Counted from the stretch's first letter, positions 1-9,858 are shown. The stretch is 36,508 nt of DNA from Geobacteraceae bacterium (GCA_025356035.1 JANXYN010000049.1:1-36508), one strand, 5' to 3'. Program-made: numbers and translations. The notes: generated by a model not told the origin, from the sequence alone.

Positions 1-58
1 CGTGATGACCGCCTGCGCCACCTGTGGCGGCGCGCTCCACCGCTTCTACCCGTTAGTG
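1..58. repeat. 58-bp exact inverted copy of 335-392 at the window edge
   Basis: Bases 1-58 are the exact reverse complement of 335-392, which lies inside the glcF-like gene. The identity stops sharply: base 59 no longer pairs with base 334. The copy replaces what should be the continuation of the gene's second cysteine-rich domain and supplies its stop codon (53-55, TAA on the minus strand). An exact fold-back at the very end of a sequence is typical of a chimeric read or contig-end assembly error. A real inversion is possible but less likely. Confidence 0.9.
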
Positions 59-1138
59 ATAGACATTGAAGGTCCCCCCCAGTCCGCAGCACTTGTCGGC
101 CCCCTCCATCTCCACCAGCTCCACTCCCGGCGCAGCCCGCAGAAGCTCGCGCGGCTGGCTGGTGATGTTGCGGGTCCGCAGGTGGCAGGGATCATGGTAG
201 GTTATCTTGAGCTCCTCGCCGGCACCGGTCTCTTCGGCCTTCAGGCCGAGTTTGACCAGCAACTGGGCGGCGTCGACCGTCTTCGCCGCTACGGCGTCGA
301 GGCGGGCCTTCAGTTCCGGGTTGCGCTTGCCTACCACTAACGGGTAGAAGCGGTGGAGCGCGCCGCCACAGGTGGCGCAGGCGGTCATCACGTAATCGGC
401 CTGAAATTTCTCGATGGCCGCCAGATTCCGCTCGGCCAGCTCCCGCACGGTCTTTAAGTCTCCGCCGGACATGCCGGGAAGGCCGCAGCACTGCTGGTCC
501 CTGGGGATGATTATCGTGCACCCCAGGTGCTTGAAGAGCGCCAGCGCCGCCTCGCCAATCTCGGTATAGACGAAGTTGGTCATGCAGCCGACAAAAAAGA
601 CGATCCTTGGCTTCCCCGGCTCCCCCTCGATGATCTCCGGGTGGCGGGCCATGAACGGCTTTTTGGCGATGGCGGGGATATGGCGCTTCCTGCCAATGAA
701 CGGGAGTGGAAAACGGAGCCTTAAGCCAGAACTGGCCGGCACCTTGCGGAAAAAGAGCGGTCCCAGAATGGCTGCCGCCAGGGCGCCAAAGTTCATGAGC
801 TTGCGGTTCCTGATCACCCTACCCACCGCCTGATGGAAGGTAGTAAGCCCGCGCGCCTGAGCCAGGGCCTCCCGGGCGGCCACCACGATCTCGTCGGTGG
901 CGACGTCGTTGGGGCACTTCTCCACGCAACTCCCGCAGAGGAGGCACTTGGACATGGCCAGGTAGGTCTGGTCGTCCAGGACGATGTCCTTCTTCAGCAA
1001 GTGCTGGGAGAGCGCCACCTTGCCACGCGCCACCGCCGGCTCCCGCTGCAGGGCGGCGAAGGCAGGGCAGTGCGCCCGGCAGGCGCCGCACTTGACACAT
1101 TTTTTCAGCTCTTTTTCAACTCGTTTTAACGGGTCCAA
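53..1138 (-). CDS. glcF: GlcF/LldE-like iron-sulfur subunit of lactate/glycolate dehydrogenase (3' end missing)
   Basis: Electron-transfer subunit that would pass electrons from the neighbouring FAD dehydrogenase towards the quinone pool. Two ferredoxin-type 4Fe-4S motifs are visible, CVKCGACRAHCP near residue 15 and CLLCGSCVEKCP near residue 65. They are followed by two cysteine-rich (CCG) domains with CCGLPGMSGG and CCGLGGTFNV. The start is TTG at 1138, preceded by AAGGTG about six bases upstream. The family normally has roughly 55-65 more residues after the last CCG motif. Here the frame ends after the residues NVYH, where the sequence enters the inverted copy of 335-392, so only the part above base 58 is trustworthy. 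It lies downstream of the glcD-like gene on the same strand, separated by heptamer repeats. Exact substrate (D-lactate, glycolate or another 2-hydroxyacid) cannot be read from sequence; the adjacent racemase favours lactate. Confidence 0.85.
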   Translation of the reverse strand: MDPLKRVEKELKKCVKCGACRAHCPAFAALQREPAVARGKVALSQHLLKKDIVLDDQTYLAMSKCLLCGSCVEKCPNDVATDEIVVAAREALAQARGLTTFHQAVGRVIRNRKLMNFGALAAAILGPLFFRKVPASSGLRLRFPLPFIGRKRHIPAIAKKPFMARHPEIIEGEPGKPRIVFFVGCMTNFVYTEIGEAALALFKHLGCTIIIPRDQQCCGLPGMSGGDLKTVRELAERNLAAIEKFQADYVMTACATCGGALHRFYPLVVGKRNPELKARLDAVAAKTVDAAQLLVKLGLKAEETGAGEELKITYHDPCHLRTRNITSQPRELLRAAPGVELVEMEGADKCCGLGGTFNVYH

Positions 1139-1162
1139 GATTACACCTTTATAAATAGAATT

Positions 1163-2650
<1,488 letters not shown>

Positions 2651-2668
2651 TGTTTACTCTCTTTTTTA

Positions 2669-2770
2669 CCACGGAGACACGGAGGCACGGAGAAACCCAA
2701 AGGCTCTCAAGGGTTTAAACCCAAAGGCGTCTTAGGATTTGCTTTTCTCCGTGGCTCCGTGCCTCCGTGG
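2669..2770. repeat. Long imperfect inverted repeat built of CACGGAG-type heptads
   Basis: A 27-base arm (2669-2695) made of ACGGAG/CACGGAGG units matches the reverse complement of 2744-2770 at 25 of 27 positions. A 12-base palindrome, GGGTTTAAACCC (2711-2722), sits in the loop. It occupies the gap between larA and glcD. A degenerate relative may lie at 9781-9815. These units resemble dispersed intergenic repeats common in environmental bacteria; it may act as a transcript-stabilising or attenuating hairpin. Confidence 0.85.
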
Positions 2771-2778
2771 CGGATTTA

Positions 2779-4041
2779 TCAGTCAGTAAAGACAGGCAGC
2801 ACTGCCCCGCCTTCGGGGATCACGTAAGCCCTGTAGTCCGCCGGCAGCATCGCTTCGGCCAATGCTAGCGCCTCGTCAAGGGAGCGGGCCGGGGTCAGCC
2901 CCATCGTCGGCACCTCTTCGGGATGCAGTTCGGAGACCAGTATCACCCGGAAGCGCTGGGCCTTCTGCAGGGTAGCATAGGCGGTCTGGCCGTTGATCTC
3001 GTAATGGCGGCGCAGTTCAGCCTCGAATGCGTCGAGGTCATTGAAACGGAACCAGTTGAAGAAAGTGGGGTGGCCATAGCCGTCCCGGCACTGGGCCAAC
3101 AGGATCATCACCCCGCCGTCCTGAACGGCCTGACTCCCATACTCCATGGATTTATGGGCCTGGATGAAATTGATATCCTTGGGAAAGCCGCCGCAGGAGA
3201 CAACCACCAGCTCCGCTTTTGCCTGGATCGGGAAGGCAAAGCGTTCCGCATAAAACCGGCAGCCATCCAGGTGCGCCTGCTGCCACTCACCGGCAAATGC
3301 GGCAATGATCCGCTTGTCCGGGGCGAGAACGGTATTGAGGATAAAGTCCGGGGCCACCATGGCACACGCTTCCAGCATCGCTGCATGCACTGGATTCCCC
3401 TCCAGGTTGCCGGTCACCGCCCGCCGGTTCTTGCCGCTTCCCGCAGTGGGATTCAGCACCGCGAAATGGCTCGCCATGCAGGCTTGTCGGCTGGCTACCC
3501 CGGGAAGGACCGACTTTCTGCCGCCGCCAAAGCCAGCAAAATAGTGAAAGCCGATAGTGCCGGTCAGGATCAGGCGATCCGCCTCCACCACCTGCCGATT
3601 CAGCTCTACTGCGATGCCGTTGGCGGTCTTCCCGACCAGAACCAGCTTGCCCGGATCGTCACAGTCATGGTCAACCACCCGGATCCGCCGATGGAGCCGG
3701 CCGACGATCCGTTCATGCTCATGGTCCGTCTGCTTTCGGTGGATGCCGAGGGCAATGACGATGGTAATGTCGTTATCGCTGATCCCCGCCCCATTGAGCC
3801 GCTCCACCAGGAGCGGCAGATAGATCTCGCTGCCACTGTAGCGGGTGATATCAGAGGTGACGATCACCACCCGTTCGCCGGGGTTGAAGGTGTTGATCGT
3901 TTCGGCGCAGCCAGCCAGGGCCAGCCGGACAATCTCCTCCGGGCTCTCGGCCGGCGCCGGCACGGCAGCCCGAATCACCGCCTGCAGCCGGGCAGGAGGG
4001 AGTTCCAGGGAAAACACGCTATCACCGTAATGCAGCTCCAT
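2779..4041 (-). CDS. larA: Nickel-pincer lactate racemase family protein (LarA-like)
   Basis: LarA interconverts D- and L-lactate using a nickel-pincer nucleotide covalently attached to a lysine. Numbering from the ATG at 4041, the conserved residues are all present: His101 in ALGIHR, His166 and Lys176 in the HYFAGFGGGRKSVLPG block, and His192 in MASH. They correspond to His108, His174, Lys184 and His200 of the Lactobacillus plantarum enzyme. The length of 420 residues matches the family (about 424). The frame could extend 12 residues upstream to a TTG at 4077, but the ATG fits the family N-terminus better; neither has a strong ribosome site. The cofactor genes larB, larC and larE are not in this window. 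Relatives act on other 2-hydroxyacids, so lactate is inferred mainly from the adjacent glcD/glcF genes. Confidence 0.88.
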   Translation of the reverse strand: MELHYGDSVFSLELPPARLQAVIRAAVPAPAESPEEIVRLALAGCAETINTFNPGERVVIVTSDITRYSGSEIYLPLLVERLNGAGISDNDITIVIALGIHRKQTDHEHERIVGRLHRRIRVVDHDCDDPGKLVLVGKTANGIAVELNRQVVEADRLILTGTIGFHYFAGFGGGRKSVLPGVASRQACMASHFAVLNPTAGSGKNRRAVTGNLEGNPVHAAMLEACAMVAPDFILNTVLAPDKRIIAAFAGEWQQAHLDGCRFYAERFAFPIQAKAELVVVSCGGFPKDINFIQAHKSMEYGSQAVQDGGVMILLAQCRDGYGHPTFFNWFRFNDLDAFEAELRRHYEINGQTAYATLQKAQRFRVILVSELHPEEVPTMGLTPARSLDEALALAEAMLPADYRAYVIPEGGAVLPVFTD

Positions 4042-4083
4042 ATGGTTAATGATACAAATTCGCCGGAAAAAGCGCAAGCCATT

Positions 4084-4125
4084 AAATGGAGGAGGGGCGC
4101 ACTGCCGCGCGCCCCTCCTCCATTT
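4084..4125. terminator. 17-bp perfect hairpin between malic enzyme gene and larA
   Basis: Arms 4084-4100 and 4109-4125 are perfectly complementary (17 bp, GC-rich, eight-base loop). It lies 34 bases beyond the malic enzyme stop and upstream of larA. There is no clear U-tract, so it is a likely but not classical terminator or processing hairpin. Confidence 0.6.
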
Positions 4126-4158
4126 CAGCCGGCCTCTGCTCAGCAGACCGGTCGGAAT

Positions 4159-5508
4159 TTATTCAATCGAATCCCAGGGCTTGATCACCCCCGATTCCAG
4201 GGCCGCCCGCTCCACCGCATCGGCCACCGCCTTGTGCACGGTTGGATGAAGAATGCCGGGAACCAGCTCGCCCTCTTCGGCATGGGCCGCAATCGCCTTG
4301 GCGGCGGCCAGCAGCATCTTGTTGTTGATCTTGGTGGCATGGGCGTTGAGGGCACCACGGAAGATCCCTGGAAAACCGAGGGCGTTGTTGACGCTCTTGC
4401 CATCGGCAGCATACGAGGCGCCGGCCGCCATCGCCTCGTCCGGCTTGATTTCCGGGTCGGGATTGGAGAGGGCCAGGATCACCTGCCCTTTCTTCACCTG
4501 GGTCGCCTTGATCAGCCCCGGGCAGCCGGTGGTGGCCACAACAATATTAGACTTATCCATCACACCCGCCAGATCGGTCGGCTCACCGCCGTTTTCAGCG
4601 AGAAGCGCCATTGCACCGGCATTGAGATCGGTTCCCACCACTTTTTTCACCCCGTAGGCCATCAGCAGCTTGGAGATGCCGGTACCGGCGGCGCCAAGGC
4701 CGATCACACCGATGGTGGCGTTTTTCAACATCATCCCGGAATACTTGGTGGCGTTCAGCAGGGCGGCCAGCACCACCACTGCGGTGCCGTGCTGGTCATC
4801 GTGCATGACCGGAATGTCGAGCAATTCATCAAGACGCCGTTCGATCTCGAAGCATTCAGGGGCCGCGATATCCTCCAGCTTGATGGCACCGAAGGTCGGA
4901 GCGATCTGCCGTACCGTTGCCACGATCTCCTCCACGTCTTTGGTGTTCATCAGGATCGGCACCCCGGATACCCCCACCAGATGGTCAAACAGGACTGCCT
5001 TACCCTCCATAACCGGCATTCCAGCTACCGCGCCGATATCTCCCAGGCCAAGAATAGCGGTACCGTTGGTCACAATTGCCACGGTGTTGTTGATGGCGGT
5101 ATACTGGTAGGCAAGCTGGGGATTCTTCTGAATCTGCCGGCAGATGGAGGCGACCCCGGGTGTATAGATCTTGCGCACGTCGCTGATGGAGGTAATAGGA
5201 ACCCGGCTTTTCATCGCAATCTTCCCACCCTCATGAACCTTCTGCACCAGGTCGATGACATCCTCGACAATAATCCCTTCCACCCGGGTCAGGGCATCGA
5301 GAATTCGTTCCAGATGTTCCTCGCCATCCACGTAGATGGTAATTTCCCGCACATTGTGAGTGATCCCGGAGCTCATCAGCTTGATGTCGCCGATATTTCC
5401 CCCAGCGGCGCCGATGGCACTGGTCATCCGCCCCAGATAGCCGGGCTGGTCGGTGAGCATCACCCGTAGGGTTTTGACCACCTTGTCAGCTCCCTTTTCG
5501 ATATTCAT
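4159..5508 (-). CDS. NAD(P)-dependent malic enzyme with N-terminal ACT domain
   Basis: Oxidative decarboxylation of malate to pyruvate (or the reverse), linking C4 acids to the pyruvate produced by the lactate genes next door. Residues of about 12-85 form an ACT regulatory domain, which probably binds a small effector. The catalytic part follows with YTPGVASICRQI near 115, NGTAILGLGDIGAVAGMPV near 158, EDIAAPECFEIE, the MHDDQHGTA motif and a Rossmann GLGAAGTGISK. I chose ATG 5508 because GGGGGTG lies seven bases upstream; the in-frame ATG at 5538 has no ribosome site and falls inside the dyad at 5532-5556. Length is 449 residues. Cofactor preference (NAD or NADP) is not decided by what I can see. 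Confidence 0.92.
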   Translation of the reverse strand: MNIEKGADKVVKTLRVMLTDQPGYLGRMTSAIGAAGGNIGDIKLMSSGITHNVREITIYVDGEEHLERILDALTRVEGIIVEDVIDLVQKVHEGGKIAMKSRVPITSISDVRKIYTPGVASICRQIQKNPQLAYQYTAINNTVAIVTNGTAILGLGDIGAVAGMPVMEGKAVLFDHLVGVSGVPILMNTKDVEEIVATVRQIAPTFGAIKLEDIAAPECFEIERRLDELLDIPVMHDDQHGTAVVVLAALLNATKYSGMMLKNATIGVIGLGAAGTGISKLLMAYGVKKVVGTDLNAGAMALLAENGGEPTDLAGVMDKSNIVVATTGCPGLIKATQVKKGQVILALSNPDPEIKPDEAMAAGASYAADGKSVNNALGFPGIFRGALNAHATKINNKMLLAAAKAIAAHAEEGELVPGILHPTVHKAVADAVERAALESGVIKPWDSIE

Positions 5509-5531
5509 CTTCACCCCCGGCAATCTTTCAT

Positions 5532-5556
5532 TAAGCATAAAATCGTTTTATGCTTA
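5532..5556. promoter_or_regulatory. Perfect 11-bp dyad, candidate operator of the malic enzyme gene
   Basis: The 11-base arm TAAGCATAAAA (5532-5542) and its exact complement (5546-5556) flank a three-base centre. The dyad begins immediately downstream of a predicted -10 box and covers the expected transcription start, the classical place for a repressor. It could alternatively be a short AU-rich RNA hairpin. Confidence 0.6.
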
Positions 5557-5558
5557 CT

Positions 5559-5588
5559 AAAATACATGCCCCGTCCGATGGATGTCAA
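5559..5588 (-). promoter_or_regulatory. Sigma70-type promoter for the malic enzyme gene
   Basis: On the minus strand a perfect TTGACA (-35, 5583-5588) is followed after 18 bases by TATTTT (-10, 5559-5564). The start site would fall inside the dyad at 5532-5556. The rest of the gap up to 5774 shows no gene or structure that I recognise. Confidence 0.65.
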
Positions 5589-5774
5589 GGATTTTCGGCC
5601 GCGGCAGGGGGCCGGTTCTAGCCGGGCAGCGCCCCTTGAACCTACCATTATTAAACCCTGTTATGCGTGTTGGCAACTCCTCACCAAGGCCCTCACTCTT
5701 CCCCCGTGGTTGAGCTAAAATGGCGCCCGCTCCTCCTGAACAGCACTTTTCCTGGGGAATCTGCCACTTTAAGA

Positions 5775-5801
5775 TTGACAAACCGCCCCATTTCCTATAA
5801 C
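5775..5801 (+). promoter_or_regulatory. Probable promoter of hppA
   Basis: TTGACA at 5775-5780 and TATAAC at 5796-5801 are separated by 15 bases, slightly shorter than ideal. It would give a leader of about 65 bases before the hppA start codon. Confidence 0.5.
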
Positions 5802-5874
5802 AATTTTCCGTTTTGTGAAACGACACTTTTCGTTATCCAAGCCTTATACAGGCAAATTATCAGGAGGTTTTTAT

Positions 5875-7944
5875 ATGGAACAGTATGCAGTGTTTTTCGC
5901 CCTGGCCTGCGCCGCACTGGCAGTCGCCTACGGGGTCGTTTCGGCCATCTGGATTCTGAAGCTCCCCCAAGGGGACGAGCGGATGCGTGAAATTGCCGCC
6001 GCCATCCAGGAAGGGGCTGGCGCGTACATGAAGCGTCAGTACTCCATCATTGCCATCGTCGGGGTGATCATCTTCTTGCTCCTGCTGCTCATCCCGTCGC
6101 TCGGCTTCAAGATCGCCATCGGCTTTGCCATAGGCGCCCTCCTCTCCGGACTGACCGGCTTCATCGGCATGTTCGTCTCGGTGCGGGCCAATGTCAGGAC
6201 GGCTGAAGCAGCCAAGTCCGGCATGGTCAAGGCGCTGAACGTCGCCTTCCGCGGCGGTGCCATTACCGGCCTCCTCGTTGTTGGCCTCGGCCTGCTCGGC
6301 GTTGCCGGTTACTACTTCGTCCTGACCAGGATGATGCCGGACGCCTCCGTCAAAGAAGTCGTCAGCCAGCTGGTGGGACTCGGCCTCGGCGGCTCGCTCA
6401 TCTCGATCTTTGCCCGGCTCGGCGGCGGGATATTCACCAAGGGAGCCGACGTCGGCGCAGACCTGGTAGGCAAGGTCGAAGCGGGGATTCCCGAAGACGA
6501 TCCGCGCAACCCGGCCGTGATCGCCGATAACGTCGGTGACAACGTCGGCGACTGTGCCGGTATGGCCGCCGACCTGTTCGAAACCTATGCCGTCACTCTG
6601 ATCGCCGGCATGCTCCTCGGCGCCATCACCTTTTCCAGCGCCGCTGCCGTCCACTACCCGCTGATCCTCGGCGGCATCTCGATCATCGCCTCCATCATCG
6701 GCACCTTGTTTGTCCGGCTCGGCAGCAAGCAGAAGATCATGGGCGCCCTCTACAAGGGGCTGATCGCTTCCGGCGCCATTGCCGCGGTAGCCTTCTATTT
6801 CGTGACCGTCAATATGTTCCCGAACGGCCTCTCCACGGGAAGCGTCACCTATAGCGCCATCAACCTCTTCATCTCGTCCCTCGTCGGCCTGGCCGTCACC
6901 GCCGCCATCTTCGTCATCACCGAATACTACACCGCCACCGAATACGGGCCGGTCCGGCACATCGCCCAGGCATCCACCACCGGCCATGGCACCAACATCA
7001 TCGCCGGCCTCGGCGTTTCCATGAAATCCACCGCCCTGCCGGTTCTGGTTATTGCCGCTGGGATCATCGTCTCCTTCAGCTGCGCCGGCGTTTACGGCAT
7101 AGCCATCGCCGCAGTCTCCATGCTCTCCCTGACCGGCATTGTGGTCGCCATGGATGCCTACGGTCCAATCACCGACAACGCCGGCGGCATTGCCGAAATG
7201 GCCAACCTCGATGCTTCGGTACGCGCAGTCACTGACCCGCTCGACGCGGTCGGCAACACCACCAAGGCCGTGACCAAAGGTTACGCAATCGGTTCCGCCG
7301 GCCTGGCAGCCATAATTCTCTTCACCTCCTACGTACAGGAGTTGACCATTGCCGACAAGTCCTTCTCCCTCTCCGATCCGCTGATCATCGTCGGGCTCTT
7401 CATCGGCGGGCTTCTCCCTTACTACTTCGCCGCGCATTGCATGGAAGCGGTCGGTAAAGCCGGGGGTGCCGTTGTCGAGGAAGTCCGCCGCCAGTTCCGC
7501 GAAATCAAGGGGATCATGGAGGGTACCGGCAAGCCGGATTACGCAGCCTGCGTAGATATCGTGACCAAATCTGCCCTGAAACAGATGATCATCCCCGGCC
7601 TGATCCCAATCCTTGCGCCGATCCTGATCGGCTTCACCCTCGGGCCCAAAGCGCTTGGCGGTGCCATCGTTGGCTCCATCGTCACCGGCCTGTTCGTCGC
7701 CATTTCCATGACCACCGGCGGCGGCGCCTGGGATAATGCCAAGAAGTACATCGAGGATGGCAAATTCGGCGGCAAAGGGGGCGAAGCCCACAAGGCCGCC
7801 GTCACCGGCGATACTGTCGGCGACCCTTACAAGGACACAGCCGGCCCGGCGATCAACCCGATGATCAAGATCATCAACATCGTCTCGCTGCTGATCGTCC
7901 CGCTGCTGAACTCCGTCACTCCGCTCTTCAGCCGGTTTATGTAA
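5875..7944 (+). CDS. hppA: Membrane-bound ion-pumping pyrophosphatase, K+-independent type
   Basis: Integral membrane enzyme that couples hydrolysis of pyrophosphate to ion transport, conserving energy from biosynthetic pyrophosphate. The protein has 689 residues and many hydrophobic segments. The pyrophosphate-binding region near residues 190-240 contains [32 protein letters not shown] and a second Asp-rich motif near the C-terminus ([15 protein letters not shown]). In the potassium-determining motif, residues 460-469 read [10 protein letters not shown]; Lys464 (and Thr467) is the state of K+-independent H+-pumping enzymes, where K+-dependent members have Ala and Gly. Start is ATG 5875, preceded by a perfect AGGAGG; a longer frame from GTG 5815 lacks this support. 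Monocistronic, with a terminator behind it. H+ rather than Na+ pumping is inferred from the subgroup. Confidence 0.97.
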   Translation: MEQYAVFFALACAALAVAYGVVSAIWILKLPQGDERMREIAAAIQEGAGAYMKRQYSIIAIVGVIIFLLLLLIPSLGFKIAIGFAIGALLSGLTGFIGMFVSVRANVRTAEAAKSGMVKALNVAFRGGAITGLLVVGLGLLGVAGYYFVLTRMMPDASVKEVVSQLVGLGLGGSLISIFARLGGGIFTKGADVGADLVGKVEAGIPEDDPRNPAVIADNVGDNVGDCAGMAADLFETYAVTLIAGMLLGAITFSSAAAVHYPLILGGISIIASIIGTLFVRLGSKQKIMGALYKGLIASGAIAAVAFYFVTVNMFPNGLSTGSVTYSAINLFISSLVGLAVTAAIFVITEYYTATEYGPVRHIAQASTTGHGTNIIAGLGVSMKSTALPVLVIAAGIIVSFSCAGVYGIAIAAVSMLSLTGIVVAMDAYGPITDNAGGIAEMANLDASVRAVTDPLDAVGNTTKAVTKGYAIGSAGLAAIILFTSYVQELTIADKSFSLSDPLIIVGLFIGGLLPYYFAAHCMEAVGKAGGAVVEEVRRQFREIKGIMEGTGKPDYAACVDIVTKSALKQMIIPGLIPILAPILIGFTLGPKALGGAIVGSIVTGLFVAISMTTGGGAWDNAKKYIEDGKFGGKGGEAHKAAVTGDTVGDPYKDTAGPAINPMIKIINIVSLLIVPLLNSVTPLFSRFM

Positions 7945-7952
7945 GCAAATAT

Positions 7953-7980
7953 GGCTGGCGGTGCTATGCCACCGCCAGCC
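7953..7980. terminator. GC-rich hairpin just after hppA
   Basis: An 11-bp perfect stem (7953-7963 with 7970-7980, six-base loop) begins nine bases after the hppA stop codon. No good U-tract follows, so it probably works with the second hairpin at 7991-8026. Confidence 0.55.
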
Positions 7981-7990
7981 ATTTCATTAC

Positions 7991-8026
7991 AAAAGGCGAC
8001 CTGGAACATGTTCCAGGTCGCCTTTT
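7991..8026. terminator. Bidirectional intrinsic terminator (36-bp perfect palindrome)
   Basis: Bases 7991-8026 form a perfect 36-base palindrome with AAAA at one end and TTTT at the other. It can end transcription of hppA from the left and of the cytochrome/ferritin-like unit from the right. Confidence 0.85.
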
Positions 8027-8097
8027 TCATTTCCAGAATTGATCGGCATGCAAATGCTTTATCTTGTTTAATGCAAAGCCTTCGGCCGCTTTACCTG

Positions 8098-8409
8098 CTA
8101 ATCCCTGAACGGGTTTTTCCCCCAGAAATGGCCGAGCACCTCCCGCTCTTTCTCGGTCAATACCGCCCCCTTCTGCTCCATGCTCTTTTGCAGGCGCTCC
8201 ATGTCTTTGCGTTGCGCCAGGGCCTTCTCGATCCGCTGCAGGTTGTGGCAGACCAGACACTTTTCCTCAATAACCCGCAGTGGCTCTGCATCCCAGCGCC
8301 GGTGGCCCCCCAGATTCTTTTCCTCTCCGCCAGCTGCCATCAGCATCGTCATCAGCATAGCCGTCATGCTTGCGCCAACCAGCAGATAATGGGTCGTCGT
8401 TCGCCGCAT
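8098..8409 (-). CDS. Small monoheme c-type cytochrome
   Basis: Periplasmic or membrane-anchored electron carrier of 103 residues. A hydrophobic N-terminal segment (about residues 8-27) serves as signal peptide or anchor. One heme-binding motif, CLVCH, lies near residue 52, and the C-terminal half is charged and helical (KDMERLQKSMEQK). Its ATG overlaps the stop codon of the ferritin-like gene by one base (TAATG), so translation is probably coupled. A distal methionine ligand cannot be assigned from sequence. No redox partner is named by the context except the ferritin-like protein. Confidence 0.85.
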   Translation of the reverse strand: MRRTTTHYLLVGASMTAMLMTMLMAAGGEEKNLGGHRRWDAEPLRVIEEKCLVCHNLQRIEKALAQRKDMERLQKSMEQKGAVLTEKEREVLGHFWGKNPFRD

Positions 8410-8906
8410 TATTCCCTCACGTAGATATCCTGGTCGGACTTGTCGACCATGGTCATGACGTGCATGTACTCATCCTCAATGATGTCGTAATGTTTCTGGG
8501 TCTCCTTCACCACCCGCTCGAAGATGCCCCGCACCAGCGGATCGATGATATCCTTGACCATACTGGTATACTGCTCGATGCAGGCCTTCTCCTCCTTAAG
8601 GGCAATCTCAAGGGCTTTTTGCTCATGGGTTTCCTCATCAATGGCCTTCTCCAGGGCTTGGTAGGTGGCATTTTTCTTGTTAGGCGGGGCAGCCATGAAG
8701 CTCTTCAGGTCGCCAAACTCCCCCCCCTTGTAGTGGTCAAAAAATGATTTCAGGTGCCCTACCTCTTCGTTGGCCAACAGATCGAATACTTTTTTGGCCC
8801 GCTCGTTTTTGGTTACCGACCCTGCCCTCCGGTAGAAATCCATGCTGTCCTTTTCCGCCTGGATGGCCAATTTGAGTGCCTCCTGCAGTGTATACTCTTT
8901 CCCCAT
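8409..8906 (-). CDS. Rubrerythrin/ferritin-like diiron domain protein
   Basis: A 165-residue, all-helical ferritin-like protein. Glutamate and histidine ligands of a diiron site appear as AEKDSMDFY near residue 17, ANEEVGHLKSF near 46, DEETHEQKALEIALKEEKACIEQY in the middle and ETQKHYDIIEDEYMH near 136. The C-terminal rubredoxin domain of classical rubrerythrin is absent. Family members reduce peroxide or store iron; the cytochrome translated from the same message could supply or accept electrons. An excellent ribosome site (AAAGGAGG) precedes the ATG, and a strong promoter lies 40 bases upstream. Confidence 0.88.
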   Translation of the reverse strand: MGKEYTLQEALKLAIQAEKDSMDFYRRAGSVTKNERAKKVFDLLANEEVGHLKSFFDHYKGGEFGDLKSFMAAPPNKKNATYQALEKAIDEETHEQKALEIALKEEKACIEQYTSMVKDIIDPLVRGIFERVVKETQKHYDIIEDEYMHVMTMVDKSDQDIYVRE

Positions 8907-8947
8907 AACAGTTCCTCCTTTCCCCCATTAAATATCCATTTTGAAAA

Positions 8948-8975
8948 AGTATACCGGCTTACCCCGCCGGGTCAA
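8948..8975 (-). promoter_or_regulatory. Sigma70-type promoter of the ferritin-like/cytochrome unit
   Basis: On the minus strand TTGACC (8970-8975) and TATACT (8948-8953) are separated by 16 bases. It lies directly upstream of the ferritin-like gene and overlaps the end of tcdA by none of its coding bases. Confidence 0.65.
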
Positions 8976-8979
8976 GCGC

Positions 8980-9762
8980 CTAAACGCTATTTTTGCCTCC
9001 CTGCAGCAGATCATTTACCACCACACCTGCCATGGTCAAACCGAAAATGCTCGGGATGAAGGAGATGCTGCCGAGGATCACCCGTCGATGCTCACAGGAA
9101 AAACGCTGGTCATCCTTATTGGGACAGATGCAGTCCCCCTTGCACCCGCCATCCTTGACCTCCTGGGGGCGGTATCCCTCGGTGGAAAAGACCACCTTGA
9201 CTCCCCGGGCAATCCCCTGTTTTTTCAAGAGCTTTCTCATCGAGCGGGCCATCCGGCAGTTGCTGGTTTCGGCGATATCCGCCACTTTGATTTGGGCGGG
9301 ATCGAGCTTGGCTGCGGCCCCCATGCTGGATATGATCGGTAGGCCCCGTTCCTTGCAGCTTCTGATCAGATGGAGCTTGCTGGTAATATGGTCAATGGCA
9401 TCAACCACATATTGGGAATCCTGGGTGAGGAGAAAATCGGAGTTTTCGGCGGCATAGAAATCCTTGAACGGAACGATATCGGCTGCCGGGTTGATCAGGC
9501 GGAGCCGTTCGGCCATGACCTGGACCTTGGCCTTGCCAACCGTGCCATCCATGGCGTGGATCTGCCGGTTGACGTTGGTCAGGCAGATATCGTCGAAGTC
9601 GACCAGGATCAGCCGGCCGACACCAGCCCTGCAGAGGGCCTCGGCCGCATATCCGCCAACCCCGCCGAGACCGAACACTGATACTGTCGAGCTTTTCAGA
9701 GTAGCCAGACCGACAGTGCCGATCAGGAGCTCGGTGCGGGAAAAACGATGCAGATTGGACAT
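8980..9762 (-). CDS. tcdA: tRNA threonylcarbamoyladenosine dehydratase (TcdA/CsdL, ThiF-E1 fold)
   Basis: ATP-dependent cyclisation of t6A to ct6A at tRNA position 37. The 260-residue protein has the E1-like Rossmann motif GLGGVGGYAAEAL near residue 31, the DFDDICLTNVNRQIHA segment near 55 that marks the TcdA branch, and VVDAIDHITSKLHLI near 120. A cysteine-containing stretch CKGDCICPNK near 206 is followed by the hydrophobic SISFIPSIFGLTMAG end typical of the family. Start ATG 9762 has AAGGGG seven bases upstream. It is downstream of tatD on the same strand, 96 bases away. Other ThiF-family roles are less likely because of the NVNRQIHA motif. Confidence 0.9.
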   Translation of the reverse strand: MSNLHRFSRTELLIGTVGLATLKSSTVSVFGLGGVGGYAAEALCRAGVGRLILVDFDDICLTNVNRQIHAMDGTVGKAKVQVMAERLRLINPAADIVPFKDFYAAENSDFLLTQDSQYVVDAIDHITSKLHLIRSCKERGLPIISSMGAAAKLDPAQIKVADIAETSNCRMARSMRKLLKKQGIARGVKVVFSTEGYRPQEVKDGGCKGDCICPNKDDQRFSCEHRRVILGSISFIPSIFGLTMAGVVVNDLLQGGKNSV

Positions 9763-9858
9763 GATAACCCCTTTAGAAACTTAACCACTGAGCCACAGAG
9801 GGCAGAGAAAAACCCCTGGTACCTGCAACTGGTGACTCTGATGTATTTCAGTCGTTGC

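Noticed and set aside
2-340. Open frame starting with an iron-sulfur-protein-like peptide
   Set aside because: Its first 18 residues come from the inverted copy of glcF; the rest is the antisense of glcF. Not a gene.
2923-5469. 848-codon frame on the plus strand
   Set aside because: It is antisense to larA and the malic enzyme, both of which have full family motifs; composition is typical of a shadow frame.
5815-5874. Longer hppA start at GTG 5815
   Set aside because: No ribosome site, whereas ATG 5875 has a perfect AGGAGG.
5860-7791. 643-codon frame on the minus strand
   Set aside because: Exact antisense of hppA, with Asp/Gly-rich low-complexity composition and no motifs.
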